Shown in pieces: positions 52,653-62,207 of a stretch of DNA of 64,000 nt. The stretch is from Henriciella algicola (lineage in GTDB: Bacteria > Pseudomonadota > Alphaproteobacteria > Caulobacterales > Hyphomonadaceae). Made by a program: the position numbers and the translations under genes. The notes under the pieces were generated by a model, which was not told where the DNA came from, ran no database searches, and saw nothing but the letters and a program-made list of their open reading frames with translations. How positions within the stretch are numbered: position 1 is the first letter of the stretch; each line of letters begins with the position of its first letter. The stretch is from assembly GCF_003576245.1 (NCBI RefSeq), contig NZ_QWGA01000003.1, positions 1,364,001 to 1,428,000 of the forward strand, read 5' to 3'.

Positions 52653-53513
52653 TCAGGAAGATCTGGATGGCTGCACTTCGACGGTCGGGCCGTGGAAGTG
52701 GATGTAGACCGTCTGGTTAGGCTGCGGGCCTGCCTTTTCGCCGCGAACCGTAAGGTCGATCTTGCCGCGGATCTGTGCCGGAATGCGTCCCATAGCCCAG
52801 CCTTCTTCCTTGAGGTCGAAAGCGTCGGCATCGTCGCCATACATCATGGCCAGCCCGCTCATGGACCAGCGGCGTAGCGTCGCTGGCTGACGGATTGTGG
52901 TGCCCGCTTCAAGGCGCAGCGGAACAGGCCGGTCAAACGTGCCATCCTCGCGCACGAATAGTTCTGTCAGCCAGACACCGCGCTCTGTGGTCACAACACC
53001 CATCGCAAAATGGGTGATACCGTCACGCAGGATTGCGTCGCGGTGGCTAGGGGAATTCATGAGGCCGGTATGGAGACGCTCGACGACGGTATCCCAGTCG
53101 AAATTGCCGGTGATAGACGCGATGTTCTCGAGCAGCAGACTGGTCAGCAGCGTGCGGTCGAGTGCGTTGATCCGGTCCTTGGGCATCGTCTTGTCGAGGC
53201 CCTGGTGATTGAAGAAGTCATTCGCAGCCATATCGAGGCTGTGCCAACGCGCGGCATTGCGAAGTTCGGTCCGGTAAACGAGGGTTGGCAGCCCGTGTTC
53301 GCGGCGGGTCTGATTGATGCGCTCTGCGAAGCGGGCCTCTAGTTCTTCGTCAAAAGAAAAGCCGCGCGGGATGGCCTGAAGGCATGCTTGACCATTCGTG
53401 ACGTAAGTTGGCAGGTCGCGGGCTCGCTCAGAAAACGAAATACGACACTCTGCCTTCGCCTGTGAGGCGAAAACACCCACGAAAATGGTTAATAAAACAA
53501 TAATTCCCCTCAT
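52653..53513 (-). CDS. CAP/SCP-domain secreted protein, intact site
   Basis: The 286-residue protein has a signal peptide (MRGIIVLLTIFVGVFASQAKA) and a CAP domain at about residues 58-190: ARWHSLDMAANDFFNHQG, ENIAS, and LMNSPSHRDAIL give the His-Glu-Glu-His positions of the family. The C-terminal ~100 residues are a beta-rich domain with no known name. Start at 53513 gives a clean signal peptide; GTG at 53549 would overlap udk. It is 25 bp downstream of udk on the same strand. Confidence 0.82.
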   Translation of the reverse strand: MRGIIVLLTIFVGVFASQAKAECRISFSERARDLPTYVTNGQACLQAIPRGFSFDEELEARFAERINQTRREHGLPTLVYRTELRNAARWHSLDMAANDFFNHQGLDKTMPKDRINALDRTLLTSLLLENIASITGNFDWDTVVERLHTGLMNSPSHRDAILRDGITHFAMGVVTTERGVWLTELFVREDGTFDRPVPLRLEAGTTIRQPATLRRWSMSGLAMMYGDDADAFDLKEEGWAMGRIPAQIRGKIDLTVRGEKAGPQPNQTVYIHFHGPTVEVQPSRSS

Positions 53514-53538
53514 TTTTGCCACTATACGGCAAAAACGT

Positions 53539-54225
53539 TTATAAGACACCCATTAATTGGAGCCTCGAAACGACTGGGGCCAACATTCTGTCGATGGCGT
53601 CTTCACCCGGGCAGACTTTACCATAAGCAGGTAACCCTTCATCCGCAATGACAAGCTCGGCTTCAAACTTGCTGGGGTGAGTAAACTTGTAGTGCGCGGC
53701 GCGCACGGTCTTCAAGTAATGCTCCAGCACATTCTGCACGGTGCGCTCGCGCTCGACGACGTCGCGGCGGATCCGGCGGGCCAGTCTGAGGTCATCTGGC
53801 GTATCGACATAGATGGAAAGATCGATCAGCGGCCGCAGCGCTTTGACTGACAGCGCATGGATGCCTTCAAGGATGATGACGGGCGCCGGCGCTATCCGGA
53901 GTGTCCGGCTGTCATCGCGGTCATGCCGGTCAAAGTCATAGACGGGTTGTTCGATGACCTGTCCGCGCTTCAGTGCCCGGATGTCGTTGACCAAGTGCGC
54001 CGTGTCCTTGGAGGCCGGGTCGTCATAGTTAGCCTGTTCAATAATGGCGGCGCGCTGCTCTGGTGTCTCACAGGGCCCGTAATGGCGCATTGGCCAATAG
54101 TAACCGTCTTCGTGAAAGATCACGGCGCGGTCTGGGCCGAGACGTTCGATCAGGGCATCAGCGAGCGTGGACTTGCCTGAGCCAGAGCCACCGGACATTG
54201 CAATGAGGAAGGGAGACGTCGTCAT
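53539..54225 (-). CDS. udk: Uridine kinase
   Basis: The 228-residue kinase phosphorylates uridine and cytidine. P-loop AMSGGSGSGKSTLADAL, the HEDGYYWP nucleoside loop, DDPASKDTAHLVNDIRALKRG (substrate helix), and VIILEGIHAL (Walker B) are visible. RRDVVERERTVQNVLEHYLKTV is the lid. ATG at 54225 starts the family N-terminus. It is flanked on both sides by CAP-domain genes. Confidence 0.93.
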   Translation of the reverse strand: MTTSPFLIAMSGGSGSGKSTLADALIERLGPDRAVIFHEDGYYWPMRHYGPCETPEQRAAIIEQANYDDPASKDTAHLVNDIRALKRGQVIEQPVYDFDRHDRDDSRTLRIAPAPVIILEGIHALSVKALRPLIDLSIYVDTPDDLRLARRIRRDVVERERTVQNVLEHYLKTVRAAHYKFTHPSKFEAELVIADEGLPAYGKVCPGEDAIDRMLAPVVSRLQLMGVL

Positions 54226-54350
54226 GGCCGCGCTTGTAACCGCATCACGGCGCGAATGGAAACCTGCGCCTCGCAGGCATGCTGTTCTCCAACGAAAACG
54301 GGCGCCCTTCCGGTCAGAAAGAGCGCCCATCCAGTCATTCGATAAGCACG

Positions 54351-55190
54351 CTACTGCCGCGTGACGATCGGTCCCTTGAGGACATAGGTGTCGGCATCGA
54401 CCTGCACCAGCACGTCCAGATAGCCGGTATCGGTGCGGTCTATGGCAGCGTCATGCATGCGCATCATCGTGCCACCCGCAAGACGGTTGCCGGCTGCGTC
54501 GCTGAGATTCCAGCCCGCGGTGCGGAAGTAGTTCTGGTTCACGCGAGGAGTGATGTTGGTCGCCCCAGCGACCTGGAGCGGCAGCGGGCTTTCCAGTTCG
54601 CCGTCGACGGTGGTCAGCATCTGGACCACGTAGAGGCGGCCATCTGCCTTTGCGATGCCGAGACCGGTATCGGTAAAGCCGTCATGTACGAGATTTTGGC
54701 GGTTCGCGCTGTCGGCCGAAATCGCTTCGTAGATTTCAGCAGGCGATGCGTCCGCGTCGAGGACGGCGACATTCGCGCCCGTAGCACTTGCGAGAACCTG
54801 CCGGTCCAATGCGCGCATGCGATAGATGTGGCCCCGGCCTTCGAGGTCATCGTGACCGGCATAGCCGCGAGCGGCCATATCGAGGGCGTGGGCGCGTGCA
54901 GCGCGGTCGAGCGAGGCGCGCCGGTTGAGCGAGGCAACGCCCGCGCGGGCGCGCTGACTGTTGGTTGCATCGAAGATCGCTGTTTCAGATCGAGCCTCGA
55001 AATCGCTATTCACGGAGAGACAGGATTCGACTTCAGCGACATAGCTGACGAGGCCATCTGCGTAGCCGTTTTCGAGCGAGCAGGCGGCTTGAGCGGTGGC
55101 TGGAAGGGCCATGATGGTGCCCGACGCTGCCGCCAAGGCCAGCAGCGAAAGGGCGCGAGGGACGTCATATTTCTGTAACATAAGTGTCAT
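54351..55190 (-). CDS. CAP/SCP-domain secreted protein, degenerate site
   Basis: The 279-residue protein has a signal peptide (RALSLLALAAASGTIMALPATAQA) and a CAP-like domain with AARAHALDMAARGYAGHDD. The usual ENxA is GANVAV and the SPSHR His is replaced in ADSANRQNL, so two of the four family residues appear lost. The C-terminal domain is beta-rich, as in the 52653 gene. Start codons 55190 and 55181 are both possible. It lies 125 bp upstream of udk; both CAP genes probably arose from one ancestor. Confidence 0.8.
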   Translation of the reverse strand: MTLMLQKYDVPRALSLLALAAASGTIMALPATAQAACSLENGYADGLVSYVAEVESCLSVNSDFEARSETAIFDATNSQRARAGVASLNRRASLDRAARAHALDMAARGYAGHDDLEGRGHIYRMRALDRQVLASATGANVAVLDADASPAEIYEAISADSANRQNLVHDGFTDTGLGIAKADGRLYVVQMLTTVDGELESPLPLQVAGATNITPRVNQNYFRTAGWNLSDAAGNRLAGGTMMRMHDAAIDRTDTGYLDVLVQVDADTYVLKGPIVTRQ

Positions 55191-55316
55191 GAAGCAATTG
55201 TGACAGTTATATGTCAATCAAAAAACGACGATTTCATCCGCAGATATTTCGTCGGTGCACGGACGGACTCTGATTTCGTTCAGGATTTCGGCCAGATGCA
55301 ACTGCATGAAACGCAA

Positions 55317-55345
55317 CAAAAAAGGCCGCCATTGATGGCGGCCTT
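55317..55345 (-). terminator. Terminator of pnp
   Basis: AAGGCCGCCA and TGGCGGCCTT pair around TTGA; on the minus strand the stem is followed by TTTTTT. It lies 58 bp after the pnp stop. Confidence 0.92.
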
Positions 55346-55403
55346 CTGAATTGAGGTGGTTTGTGCCGGGTCTGAAAACGGTCAGACCGCAGGATGGGGC
55401 GCC

Positions 55404-57539
55404 TTATTCGGCGTCGCCGCCCTCAGCAGCTTCCTTGTCCTTGCCGGTCTCCTGGTCGACGGCTTTCATCGACAGGCGAACCTTGCCGCGGTCATCGAAG
55501 CCCATCAGCTTGACCCAGACCGTATCGCCTTCCTTGACGAGGTCTTTCGGGTGGCCGATGCGCTCATCTGCCATCTGCGACACGTGGACGAGGCCGTCCT
55601 TTGGACCGAAGAAGTTCACGAACGCGCCGAAGTCCTTGATGGACACGACTTTGCCTTCGTAAATCTCGCCGGCTTCAGGCTCTGCCGTCAGCTCACGGAT
55701 ACGCTTCTTGGCAGCATCGATCGAAGCGCGGTCGAGCGCAGAGATCTGGATCGTGCCATCGTCTTCGACGTTGAGTTTGGCGCCCGTCGTGTCGACGATA
55801 TCGCGGATCGTCTTGCCGCCGGAACCGATCACGTCGCGGATCTTGTCGACCGGGATGTTCACGATTTCCATTTGCGGTGCGTTCTGGGACAGCTCGCCGC
55901 GGGACTCTGCGAGAGCCTTGTTCATCTCACCCAGGATGTGGGCACGGCCGCCCTTCGCCTGGTCGAGTGCGGTCTGCATGATGTCCTTTGTGATACCGGC
56001 GATCTTGATGTCCATCTGAAGCGATGTGACGCCAACTTCGGTACCAGCGACTTTGAAGTCCATGTCGCCGAGGTGGTCTTCGTCACCAAGGATGTCAGAG
56101 AGAACGGCGACGCCGTCATCTTCCTTGATGAGACCCATTGCGATGCCGGACACCGGACGTGCGATTGGCACGCCTGCATCCATCATTGCGAGCGCACAGC
56201 CACAAACCGTCGCCATCGAGGACGAGCCGTTGGACTCGGTAATCTCGGAAACGAGGCGGATCGTGTACGGGAACTCTTCAGCCTTTGGCAGGACGGCTTT
56301 CAGCGCGCGCCATGCGAGCTTGCCGTGACCGATTTCGCGGCGGCCTGCACCACCCATGCGGCCCGTCTCACCGACCGAATAGGGCGGGAAGTTGTAGTGC
56401 AGCATGAACTTTTCTTTGTGCGTGCCGCCCAGGCCGTCGATGAATTGCTCATCGTCGGAGGTGCCGAGCGTTGCGACACAGATTGCCTGCGTTTCACCGC
56501 GGGTGAAGAGCGAGGAACCGTGCGTGCGTGGCAGGAAGCCAGCTTCGGCAACGATCGGACGAACCTGATCGAGCGAACGGCCGTCGATGCGCTTGCCGGT
56601 CTTGATGATGTCGCCGCGAACCACGGAGGCTTCGGCTTTCTTGAAGGCAGACTTGAACACCTGGGCGCTCATGCCGTCTGGCTTCTCTTCGGTCGCAACC
56701 AGAGCTTCAGCCGCTTTTTCGCGGGCAGCGCCCACAGCAGCCTGACGCTCCAGCTTCTCAGTGATCTGATAGGCCTTGGAGAGGTCTGCGCCGACGAGGT
56801 CCTGAATCGACTTCAGTTCGCCAGAAAGGTCTTCGCCTTCGAACTCGAATGGGTCCTTGGCGGCTTTCTCAGCCAGCTTGATGATCGCTTCGATCACTGG
56901 CTGCATGGCGTCATGGCCAGCCATGACAGCGCCGAGCATCACGTCTTCAGAAAGCTCTTTTGCTTCGGATTCAACCATCATCACGGCGTCATTGGTGCCG
57001 GCGACGACGAGGTCGAGATCGGATTCAGCGAGGTCATCAACGGTTGGGTTGATGAGGTATTCGCCATCCTTGTAGCCGACGCGTGCTGCGCCGATCGGGC
57101 CCATGAAAGGTGCACCGGACAGGACCAGGGCAGCCGAGGCGCCGATCATGCCAACGATGTCGGGATCGTTTTCCATGTCGTAGGAGACCGCCGTCAGGAC
57201 GACCTGGACTTCGTTCTTGAAGCCATCGACGAAAAGCGGACGGATCGGGCGGTCGATGAGACGCGAGGTCAGCGTTTCTTTCTCGGTCGGACGGCCCTCA
57301 CGCTTGAAGAAACCGCCTGGGATGCGGCCTGAAGCGTAGTACTTTTCCATGTAGTTGACCGTGAGCGGGAAGAAGTCCTGCCCCGGCTTGGCCTCTTTGG
57401 CGAAGGTCGCGGTCGCGAGGACCGTCGTGTCGCCATATGTGACGAGGACGGCCCCGTCAGCCTGACGAGCGACACGGCCCGTCTCGATCGTCAACGTGCG
57501 GCCGGCCCATTCCAGCGACACGGTTTGCTTATCAAACAT
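55404..57539 (-). CDS. pnp: Polyribonucleotide nucleotidyltransferase (PNPase)
   Basis: The 711-residue phosphorolytic 3'-5' exoribonuclease has two RNase PH-like domains (about residues 1-220 and 300-540), a KH domain ([30 protein letters not shown]) and a C-terminal S1 domain ([31 protein letters not shown]). Catalytic region [12 protein letters not shown] and [20 protein letters not shown] is intact. It follows rpsO after an attenuator hairpin, the typical rpsO-pnp order. Confidence 0.97.
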   Translation of the reverse strand: MFDKQTVSLEWAGRTLTIETGRVARQADGAVLVTYGDTTVLATATFAKEAKPGQDFFPLTVNYMEKYYASGRIPGGFFKREGRPTEKETLTSRLIDRPIRPLFVDGFKNEVQVVLTAVSYDMENDPDIVGMIGASAALVLSGAPFMGPIGAARVGYKDGEYLINPTVDDLAESDLDLVVAGTNDAVMMVESEAKELSEDVMLGAVMAGHDAMQPVIEAIIKLAEKAAKDPFEFEGEDLSGELKSIQDLVGADLSKAYQITEKLERQAAVGAAREKAAEALVATEEKPDGMSAQVFKSAFKKAEASVVRGDIIKTGKRIDGRSLDQVRPIVAEAGFLPRTHGSSLFTRGETQAICVATLGTSDDEQFIDGLGGTHKEKFMLHYNFPPYSVGETGRMGGAGRREIGHGKLAWRALKAVLPKAEEFPYTIRLVSEITESNGSSSMATVCGCALAMMDAGVPIARPVSGIAMGLIKEDDGVAVLSDILGDEDHLGDMDFKVAGTEVGVTSLQMDIKIAGITKDIMQTALDQAKGGRAHILGEMNKALAESRGELSQNAPQMEIVNIPVDKIRDVIGSGGKTIRDIVDTTGAKLNVEDDGTIQISALDRASIDAAKKRIRELTAEPEAGEIYEGKVVSIKDFGAFVNFFGPKDGLVHVSQMADERIGHPKDLVKEGDTVWVKLMGFDDRGKVRLSMKAVDQETGKDKEAAEGGDAE

Positions 57540-57564
57540 GCGTTTTCTTTCTCTTCATGCGAAA

Positions 57565-57595
57565 AGCCCGCCCGGACCCCATGTCCTGGCGGGCT
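57565..57595 (-). terminator. rpsO-pnp intergenic hairpin
   Basis: AGCCCGCC and GGCGGGCT form an 8-bp stem with an internal loop, followed on the minus strand by TTTTC. In other bacteria a hairpin in this gap is an RNase III/attenuation site that sets PNPase levels. Confidence 0.75.
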
Positions 57596-57611
57596 ATTTG
57601 TGAGCCAGTGC

Positions 57612-57881
57612 CTAGCGGCGGATACCCAGCTCTTCGATCAGGGCCTGGTAGCGGCCCTCATTTTTCCTCTTCAGATAGTCGAGGAGTTTCCGGCGCGTGG
57701 CGACCAGGTTGAGCAGGCCGCGGCGCGAGTGGTGGTCTTTCTTGTTGGTCTGGAAGTGCTCGGTCAGGTTCGAGATACGCTCGGTAAGGATCGCAACCTG
57801 GACTTCCGGAGAACCGGTATCGCCGTCATTCTGGGCGAATTTCTTGATCAGTTCGGATTTTTTTTCTGCCGTGATCGACAT
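57612..57881 (-). CDS. rpsO: 30S ribosomal protein S15
   Basis: The 89-residue protein is the usual length for S15. [50 protein letters not shown] is the conserved rRNA-binding helix bundle. ATG at 57881 is the standard start. truB, normally just upstream, is separated from it by the DUF2726 gene on the other strand. Confidence 0.97.
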   Translation of the reverse strand: MSITAEKKSELIKKFAQNDGDTGSPEVQVAILTERISNLTEHFQTNKKDHHSRRGLLNLVATRRKLLDYLKRKNEGRYQALIEELGIRR

Positions 57882-58220
57882 CGTCAAATACTTTCTGTTT
57901 CGCCTTGCGGCGGGTGGGTTTGTCGCCTTGTATGGCGGGGTTCAGAGGGGAGAGCTGCCATTCAGCCAGGGCCGGGATGTCGTCCAGCCGGGCTAGAGAG
58001 CAGAAAACTCGCCTCACGGGGGCGCAGATGGCACATTTGAGCCCGAAAGGGAAGGGTTCATTGTAAGACCATTCCAGTTCGCGCATTCGCTAGGGAATGT
58101 AGCACCTGAGGCATCAGGTTGGTGCTCTTGGTTATCAGGGGCGCCAAATTCTTCAGACCGTCTTACCGTATTCTCAATCAGGGATAGCTATTTTTATCCA
58201 GTGATTGGGAGTTTTCGCTA
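57882..58220. other. 339-bp gap between rpsO and DUF2726, with an inverted repeat
   Basis: The region holds the rpsO promoter area on the minus strand. Near the plus-strand gene an imperfect inverted repeat, AATCAGGGATA (58176-58186) and TATCCAGTGATT (58195-58206), spans an 8-nt loop fifteen bases before the DUF2726 start. It is more AT-rich than its surroundings. No small gene is credible here. Confidence 0.45.
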
Positions 58221-58790
58221 ATGTCCTTTTCGGAGCTTGTGTTTCTCCTTGTAGCGGCAGCGATCTTCTTCGCTTCCGCGAATGGTGTGCGAGTACGATA
58301 TCCGCGGAAGGGGATTGGCAGCAGATCCCGCGATGTCCAGTTCGTTTCATCAAGACGGCTTTTAAGCCCAGCTGAACGGGCTTCGTTCATTGATCTTGTG
58401 AAGGCGCTTGCCAAGCGTGGTTACGTCTGTCCGAAGGTCAGGATCGCTGACTTAATAACAGTGCGCAGTAAAAATAGAAGCGCTTGGCAAACCGCCTTCA
58501 ATCGAATTGCCTGCAAACATGTCGACTTCGCTGTGATGTCCAAGGATGGCGACATACTATTCGCTGTTGAAATTGATGATCGAAGCCACCGGCGTGCAGA
58601 CCGCAAGAAGCGTGATCGTCTTGTAAATCAGGTGTTCGCAGAAGCCGGTGTGCCGCTCGTTCGTGCAGCCCCAGGCAAACTGCAAGCGTCAGAGCAGCTA
58701 ACCGCTGTCATAGAACGATTTTGGCCGCAGGCTCAGTTGCGCGAAGAAGCGGTTGAAGGTTTATCAAGTCGAATTCGCGTCGTGCCCTGA
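58221..58790 (+). CDS. DUF2726 domain protein
   Basis: The 189-residue protein has one N-terminal transmembrane helix (about residues 4-20) and a DUF2726 domain (residues 40-170) with HVDFAVMSKDGDILFAVEIDDRSHRRADRKKRDRLVNQVFAEAGVPLVRA, a restriction-endonuclease-like D/E..K pattern (VDF, EIDD). It may be a membrane-associated nuclease. It is more AT-rich than neighbours and its stop abuts the truB stop, so it looks like an insertion into the truB-rpsO neighbourhood. Confidence 0.8.
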   Translation: MSFSELVFLLVAAAIFFASANGVRVRYPRKGIGSRSRDVQFVSSRRLLSPAERASFIDLVKALAKRGYVCPKVRIADLITVRSKNRSAWQTAFNRIACKHVDFAVMSKDGDILFAVEIDDRSHRRADRKKRDRLVNQVFAEAGVPLVRAAPGKLQASEQLTAVIERFWPQAQLREEAVEGLSSRIRVVP

Positions 58791-59732
58791 CTAGACCTGA
58801 AACACCCGCATAGGCTGGAAGCGACCTGCGCGAACTTCGCCCATGGCGACGGCTTCATCATTGCACATGGCTAGCGCAAGCCGGTCTTCCGGGTCCGGGT
58901 TCTTTTCGAGGCGCCAGCGCTCTGTCACATGCGGCATCAGCATGACTTCGCGGCCCTGACGGATATCGGCGGCGTCTTCTTCGCTGATCTCGACGTCCGG
59001 AACATCGTCCAGCACGGCCTCAATCGGGGCGAGAGTGCGCAGCAGCGCATCGCGGCTCTCCATGGCCTCAAGGTCCGCCAGCTTGAAGGCCGCGCCTTCA
59101 TGCATCACGCCGACGCGAATACGGCGAAGCTGAGAGATGTGACCATCACAGCCGAGGGCGCCGGCAAGGTCCCGCGCGAGCGCGCGGACATAGAAGCCCT
59201 TGCCGGAACGGACGTGGAAGACCGCGTGGTCGGCGTCGGGCATGTCGACAAGGCGTGCCTCGTGCACGAGCACCGTGCGGGATGGGATTTCAAACTCTTC
59301 GCCATCGCGGGCGAGGTCATAGGCGCGTTCACCGTCTACCTTGATGGCAGAAAATTTTGGCGGAATCTGATCAATCTCGCCTTCAAAGCCTTCAAGCGCG
59401 GTTTCAATCGCGTCGCGGTCGGGGCGCGAGTCTGATGAGGCGATGACCTCGCCTTCAGCGTCCAGCGTATTGGTGGATGTGCCCCAGGCAATTGTGAAGA
59501 CGTATTCCTTGTCGGCGTCCATCGCCCACTGAACGGTCTTCGTCGCTTCGCCGAAGGCGATCGGCAGGATGCCGTCAGCCAGCGGGTCCAGCGTGCCGCC
59601 ATGACCGACCTTCTGCGCATCGAAAAGCCGCTTCAGGATGCCGACGACCTGTGTCGAGGTAATGTCCGACGGTTTGTCGACATTGAGCCAGCCATGGACC
59701 GGTTGGCCCTTCTTCTTGCGATTGCGTCCCAC
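58791..59732 (-). CDS. truB: tRNA pseudouridine(55) synthase
   Basis: The 313-residue enzyme makes the pseudouridine of the T-loop of tRNA. GHGGTLDPLADGILP holds the catalytic Asp, and VRSGKGFYVRALARDLAGALG is the TruB fold motif. Length fits. It ends next to the DUF2726 gene and begins 110 bp after the mntP stop; rbfA, usually directly before it, lies 2.9 kb away. Confidence 0.96.
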   Translation of the reverse strand: MGRNRKKKGQPVHGWLNVDKPSDITSTQVVGILKRLFDAQKVGHGGTLDPLADGILPIAFGEATKTVQWAMDADKEYVFTIAWGTSTNTLDAEGEVIASSDSRPDRDAIETALEGFEGEIDQIPPKFSAIKVDGERAYDLARDGEEFEIPSRTVLVHEARLVDMPDADHAVFHVRSGKGFYVRALARDLAGALGCDGHISQLRRIRVGVMHEGAAFKLADLEAMESRDALLRTLAPIEAVLDDVPDVEISEEDAADIRQGREVMLMPHVTERWRLEKNPDPEDRLALAMCNDEAVAMGEVRAGRFQPMRVFQV

Positions 59733-59842
59733 GAGCGTGTCTCCATTCTTCCCGGGGCGCGCCGCGGATCGAACGCGGGCGCGGGGCCTGATATGTCGTT
59801 TGAGCAGGCGAGCTAGGCGGCCCGTGGCCCGTCGTCAACCAG

Positions 59843-60442
59843 TCAGATGCCCTGGCTGAGATGCTGGGTCAGGATCAGCGCGCCGATCGCGATCAGCACC
59901 ACGCCGCCTGCGACTTCTGCCCAATGGCCAAGCCAGTCACCTGCCTTGCGCCCGATGAGGGCCCCCATCGTGCACATGAAGAACGTCACGGCGAAGATGA
60001 TGAGGCAGGCAAGGATCAAGTTGGTGCCGACCATTGCGAGGCTTACGCCAACGATAGTCGCGTCGATACTGGTCGCCACAGCGGCTAGACCAAGGTGAAC
60101 CCAGCGAGGGCCTTTGACCGGTCCGTTTGCGACTGCTTCGGCATGTTCCTCAACCGTCTCCGGCTCTGACTTGAAGGCCTGCCAGATCATGTGGAGGCCG
60201 ACGAGTGAAAGAAGGACAAAGGCGATCCAGTGATCGACCCCGGCAACCCATGCCGATAGTGCCATGCCAATCAGATAGCCGACCACCGGCATGATCGCTT
60301 CCATCGCAGCGAAGACAAAGCCGATGCGTAGGGCACTGGAAAAAGTGGACGTCCGCTCACCTGTCCCCTTGCCGAGCGCAGCCGCGAAAGCATCGACCGA
60401 CAGCCCGAAGGCGAGAGCAATAAGTGTGAGTGTTCCTGACAT
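59843..60442 (-). CDS. mntP: Manganese efflux pump MntP
   Basis: The 199-residue protein has six transmembrane helices arranged in two halves, with ALAFGLSVDAFAAALGKG (Asp in helix 1) and AVATSIDATIVGVSLA (Asp in helix 4), the MntP metal-binding residues. It exports Mn2+. I looked for a yybP-ykoY riboswitch upstream of 60442 and saw none. ATG at 60442 matches the usual MntP start. Confidence 0.93.
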   Translation of the reverse strand: MSGTLTLIALAFGLSVDAFAAALGKGTGERTSTFSSALRIGFVFAAMEAIMPVVGYLIGMALSAWVAGVDHWIAFVLLSLVGLHMIWQAFKSEPETVEEHAEAVANGPVKGPRWVHLGLAAVATSIDATIVGVSLAMVGTNLILACLIIFAVTFFMCTMGALIGRKAGDWLGHWAEVAGGVVLIAIGALILTQHLSQGI

Positions 60443-60559
60443 TCGCTCTCTTCGCTTGCGTTCTTTCCACTTGCAAGGGGAAGCCTGCGAGTTCGGCAAA
60501 GACAGAGGACAGAGGATTTGCGATAGCCCGCTGGGAACGCCGGTCTAGCTGATCAGGTT

Positions 60560-61957
60560 ATGACCACCATGCTCTCTCGCTCTCTATTCCTTTTCATCGC
60601 CCTTGCGGCTTTCCTGACATTGGGCCCCGCACCCTTGGCAGCCGCGCAGGCGCCAACTGTTTCAGAGCCGACAGAAGAGATATCCGTCTCCAGCAGCGAT
60701 GATGGCGCAATCGAGTCGCGCATCAATGCGATCTTTGCCGAGGTTGGTGCCCTGAACGCGGTCTCAGCGGAGGTGAACGAAGGCGTCGTTTCGCTAAGCG
60801 GTACAGTGGCCGATCAGGCCGATATCGACCGCGCTGTCTCTATCGCCAGCCGCTTTCAAGGTGTGGTGACCGTAGAGCAAAGCATCGAGCGCGACCTTTC
60901 CGTTGATCGCTCGCTTTCGCCCGCCATCGCGAACCTTGAGAACAGTCTGCGCCGGGGCTGGGAGGCGCTGCCGCTTGTCGGGCTCGCCATCGCGGTCTTT
61001 GTGGTCATCCTTGTCCTTGGCCACCTGCTTGCCAGCTGGTCAGCGCTCTGGCGGCGTGTGACGCCGAACCCCTTCCTGGCAGAGATTGCCTCTCAGGCGG
61101 TTCGTTTCATAGCCGTCGTAGTGGGCCTCGTCATGGCGCTAAACCTAGTGGGCGCGACGGCGCTGATGGGGGCAATCCTCGGCGGTGCAGGCGTGATTGG
61201 TCTCGCCATCGGCTTTGCCGTCCGGGACACGGTGGAGAACTATATCGCCTCCATCATGCTCAGCCTTCGCCAGCCTTTCCGCGCGAATGACCATGTGCTG
61301 ATTGACGACCATGAGGGCCGCGTTGTGCGGCTGACCTCGCGCGCGACCGTGCTGATGACGCTCGATGGCAATCATCTGCGCGTGCCGAACTCGACCGTCT
61401 TTAAAGCGGTGATCCTAAACTATACCCGCAATCCCGAGCGCCGCTTCGAGTTCGAACTCGGTGTCGATGCTGAGGATGATCCGGTTGCGGCCATGGCGAC
61501 GGGGATCGCGGCGATCGCCGGTCTCGACTTCGTTCTTGATGAGCCAAAGCCCGACGCGATCATCAAGTCGGTGGGCGACAGCAATATCGTCATCCGCTTC
61601 ATGGGCTGGGTGAACCAGTCGCAGACCAATTTCGGCAAGGCGCGCAGCCTCGCCATCCGCGCGGCCAAAGATGCAGTGGAGGAAGCAGGCTTCACCCTGC
61701 CAGAGCCGATCTATCGCCTGCGCTTTGATGGCGCGCCGGTACAGGTGAAAGCAGGCACGGGTGTGACGGTGTCAGAGGGGCGAGCGGTCGCACCTACGCC
61801 AGCCAGGCCAAAGCCTGCGGCAACGCCGGATGCCCGAACTGCCGAAGCTGATGTTCTGGACACAAGGCCAGATGATCACATCGCTGAGAAAGTCGACGAA
61901 GAACGCGCGCAGACCGGCGAGAAAGACCTTCTCGATAGCGGACGGCCTGTGGAGTAG
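60560..61957 (+). CDS. MscS-family mechanosensitive channel with BON domain
   Basis: The 465-residue protein has a signal peptide, a periplasmic BON domain (about residues 45-115: AIESRINAIFAEVGALNAVSAEVNEGVVSLSGTVADQ), about three helices, and the MscS pore and beta domain (GGAGVIGLAIGFAVRDTVENYIASIMLSLRQPFRANDHVLIDDHEG, LRVPNSTVFKAVILNYTRNP). The C-terminal 70 residues are an acidic disordered tail. The BON domain may bind lipid at the outer leaflet. Confidence 0.93.
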   Translation: MTTMLSRSLFLFIALAAFLTLGPAPLAAAQAPTVSEPTEEISVSSSDDGAIESRINAIFAEVGALNAVSAEVNEGVVSLSGTVADQADIDRAVSIASRFQGVVTVEQSIERDLSVDRSLSPAIANLENSLRRGWEALPLVGLAIAVFVVILVLGHLLASWSALWRRVTPNPFLAEIASQAVRFIAVVVGLVMALNLVGATALMGAILGGAGVIGLAIGFAVRDTVENYIASIMLSLRQPFRANDHVLIDDHEGRVVRLTSRATVLMTLDGNHLRVPNSTVFKAVILNYTRNPERRFEFELGVDAEDDPVAAMATGIAAIAGLDFVLDEPKPDAIIKSVGDSNIVIRFMGWVNQSQTNFGKARSLAIRAAKDAVEEAGFTLPEPIYRLRFDGAPVQVKAGTGVTVSEGRAVAPTPARPKPAATPDARTAEADVLDTRPDDHIAEKVDEERAQTGEKDLLDSGRPVE

Positions 61958-61965
61958 GGCGGCCT

Positions 61966-62003
61966 CCCTTCTCCTTGGGGAGAAGGGCCGGGAATGAGGG
62001 GGG
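61966..62003. repeat. Intergenic palindromic repeat, element 1 (of an inverted pair)
   Basis: CCCTTCTCC and GGAGAAGGG form a 9-bp stem (61966-61987), followed by ccgggaatgagggggg. The same plan, stem plus a GGGG-rich tail, recurs inverted at 62088-62124. Confidence 0.7.
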
Positions 62004-62087
62004 CTAACGTCGCAACGACTGGTTTGGGCGCAGCGATTACGCACTTGGAGCGTCACTGAATGCATCGCTCCTTTCTGAGACGGCAAT

Positions 62088-62124
62088 CCCCCTCACCCCT
62101 GACCCCTCTCCCAAGGGAGAGGGG
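62088..62124. repeat. Intergenic palindromic repeat, element 2 (inverted copy)
   Basis: CCCCTCTCCC and GGGAGAGGGG form a perfect 10-bp stem, preceded by cccctcacccctga. Read on the minus strand it gives stem, then tcaggggtgaggggg, matching element 1. The two elements bracket an 84-bp spacer between mscS and DUF2200. Confidence 0.7.
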
Positions 62125-62207
62125 AGAATCCGACAAACTCAGACATTCTGGTCTCCCGCACCAATCCGGCGTAAACTCTCGCTCGAAACGCTTGAAAGCC
62201 ACCCACC

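Noticed and set aside
55356-57332. 658-codon open frame on the plus strand
   Set aside because: It is fully antisense to pnp and exists only because of high GC; the encoded sequence has no family motif.
60443-60559. yybP-ykoY manganese riboswitch upstream of mntP
   Set aside because: The region shows none of the conserved loop sequences of that riboswitch.
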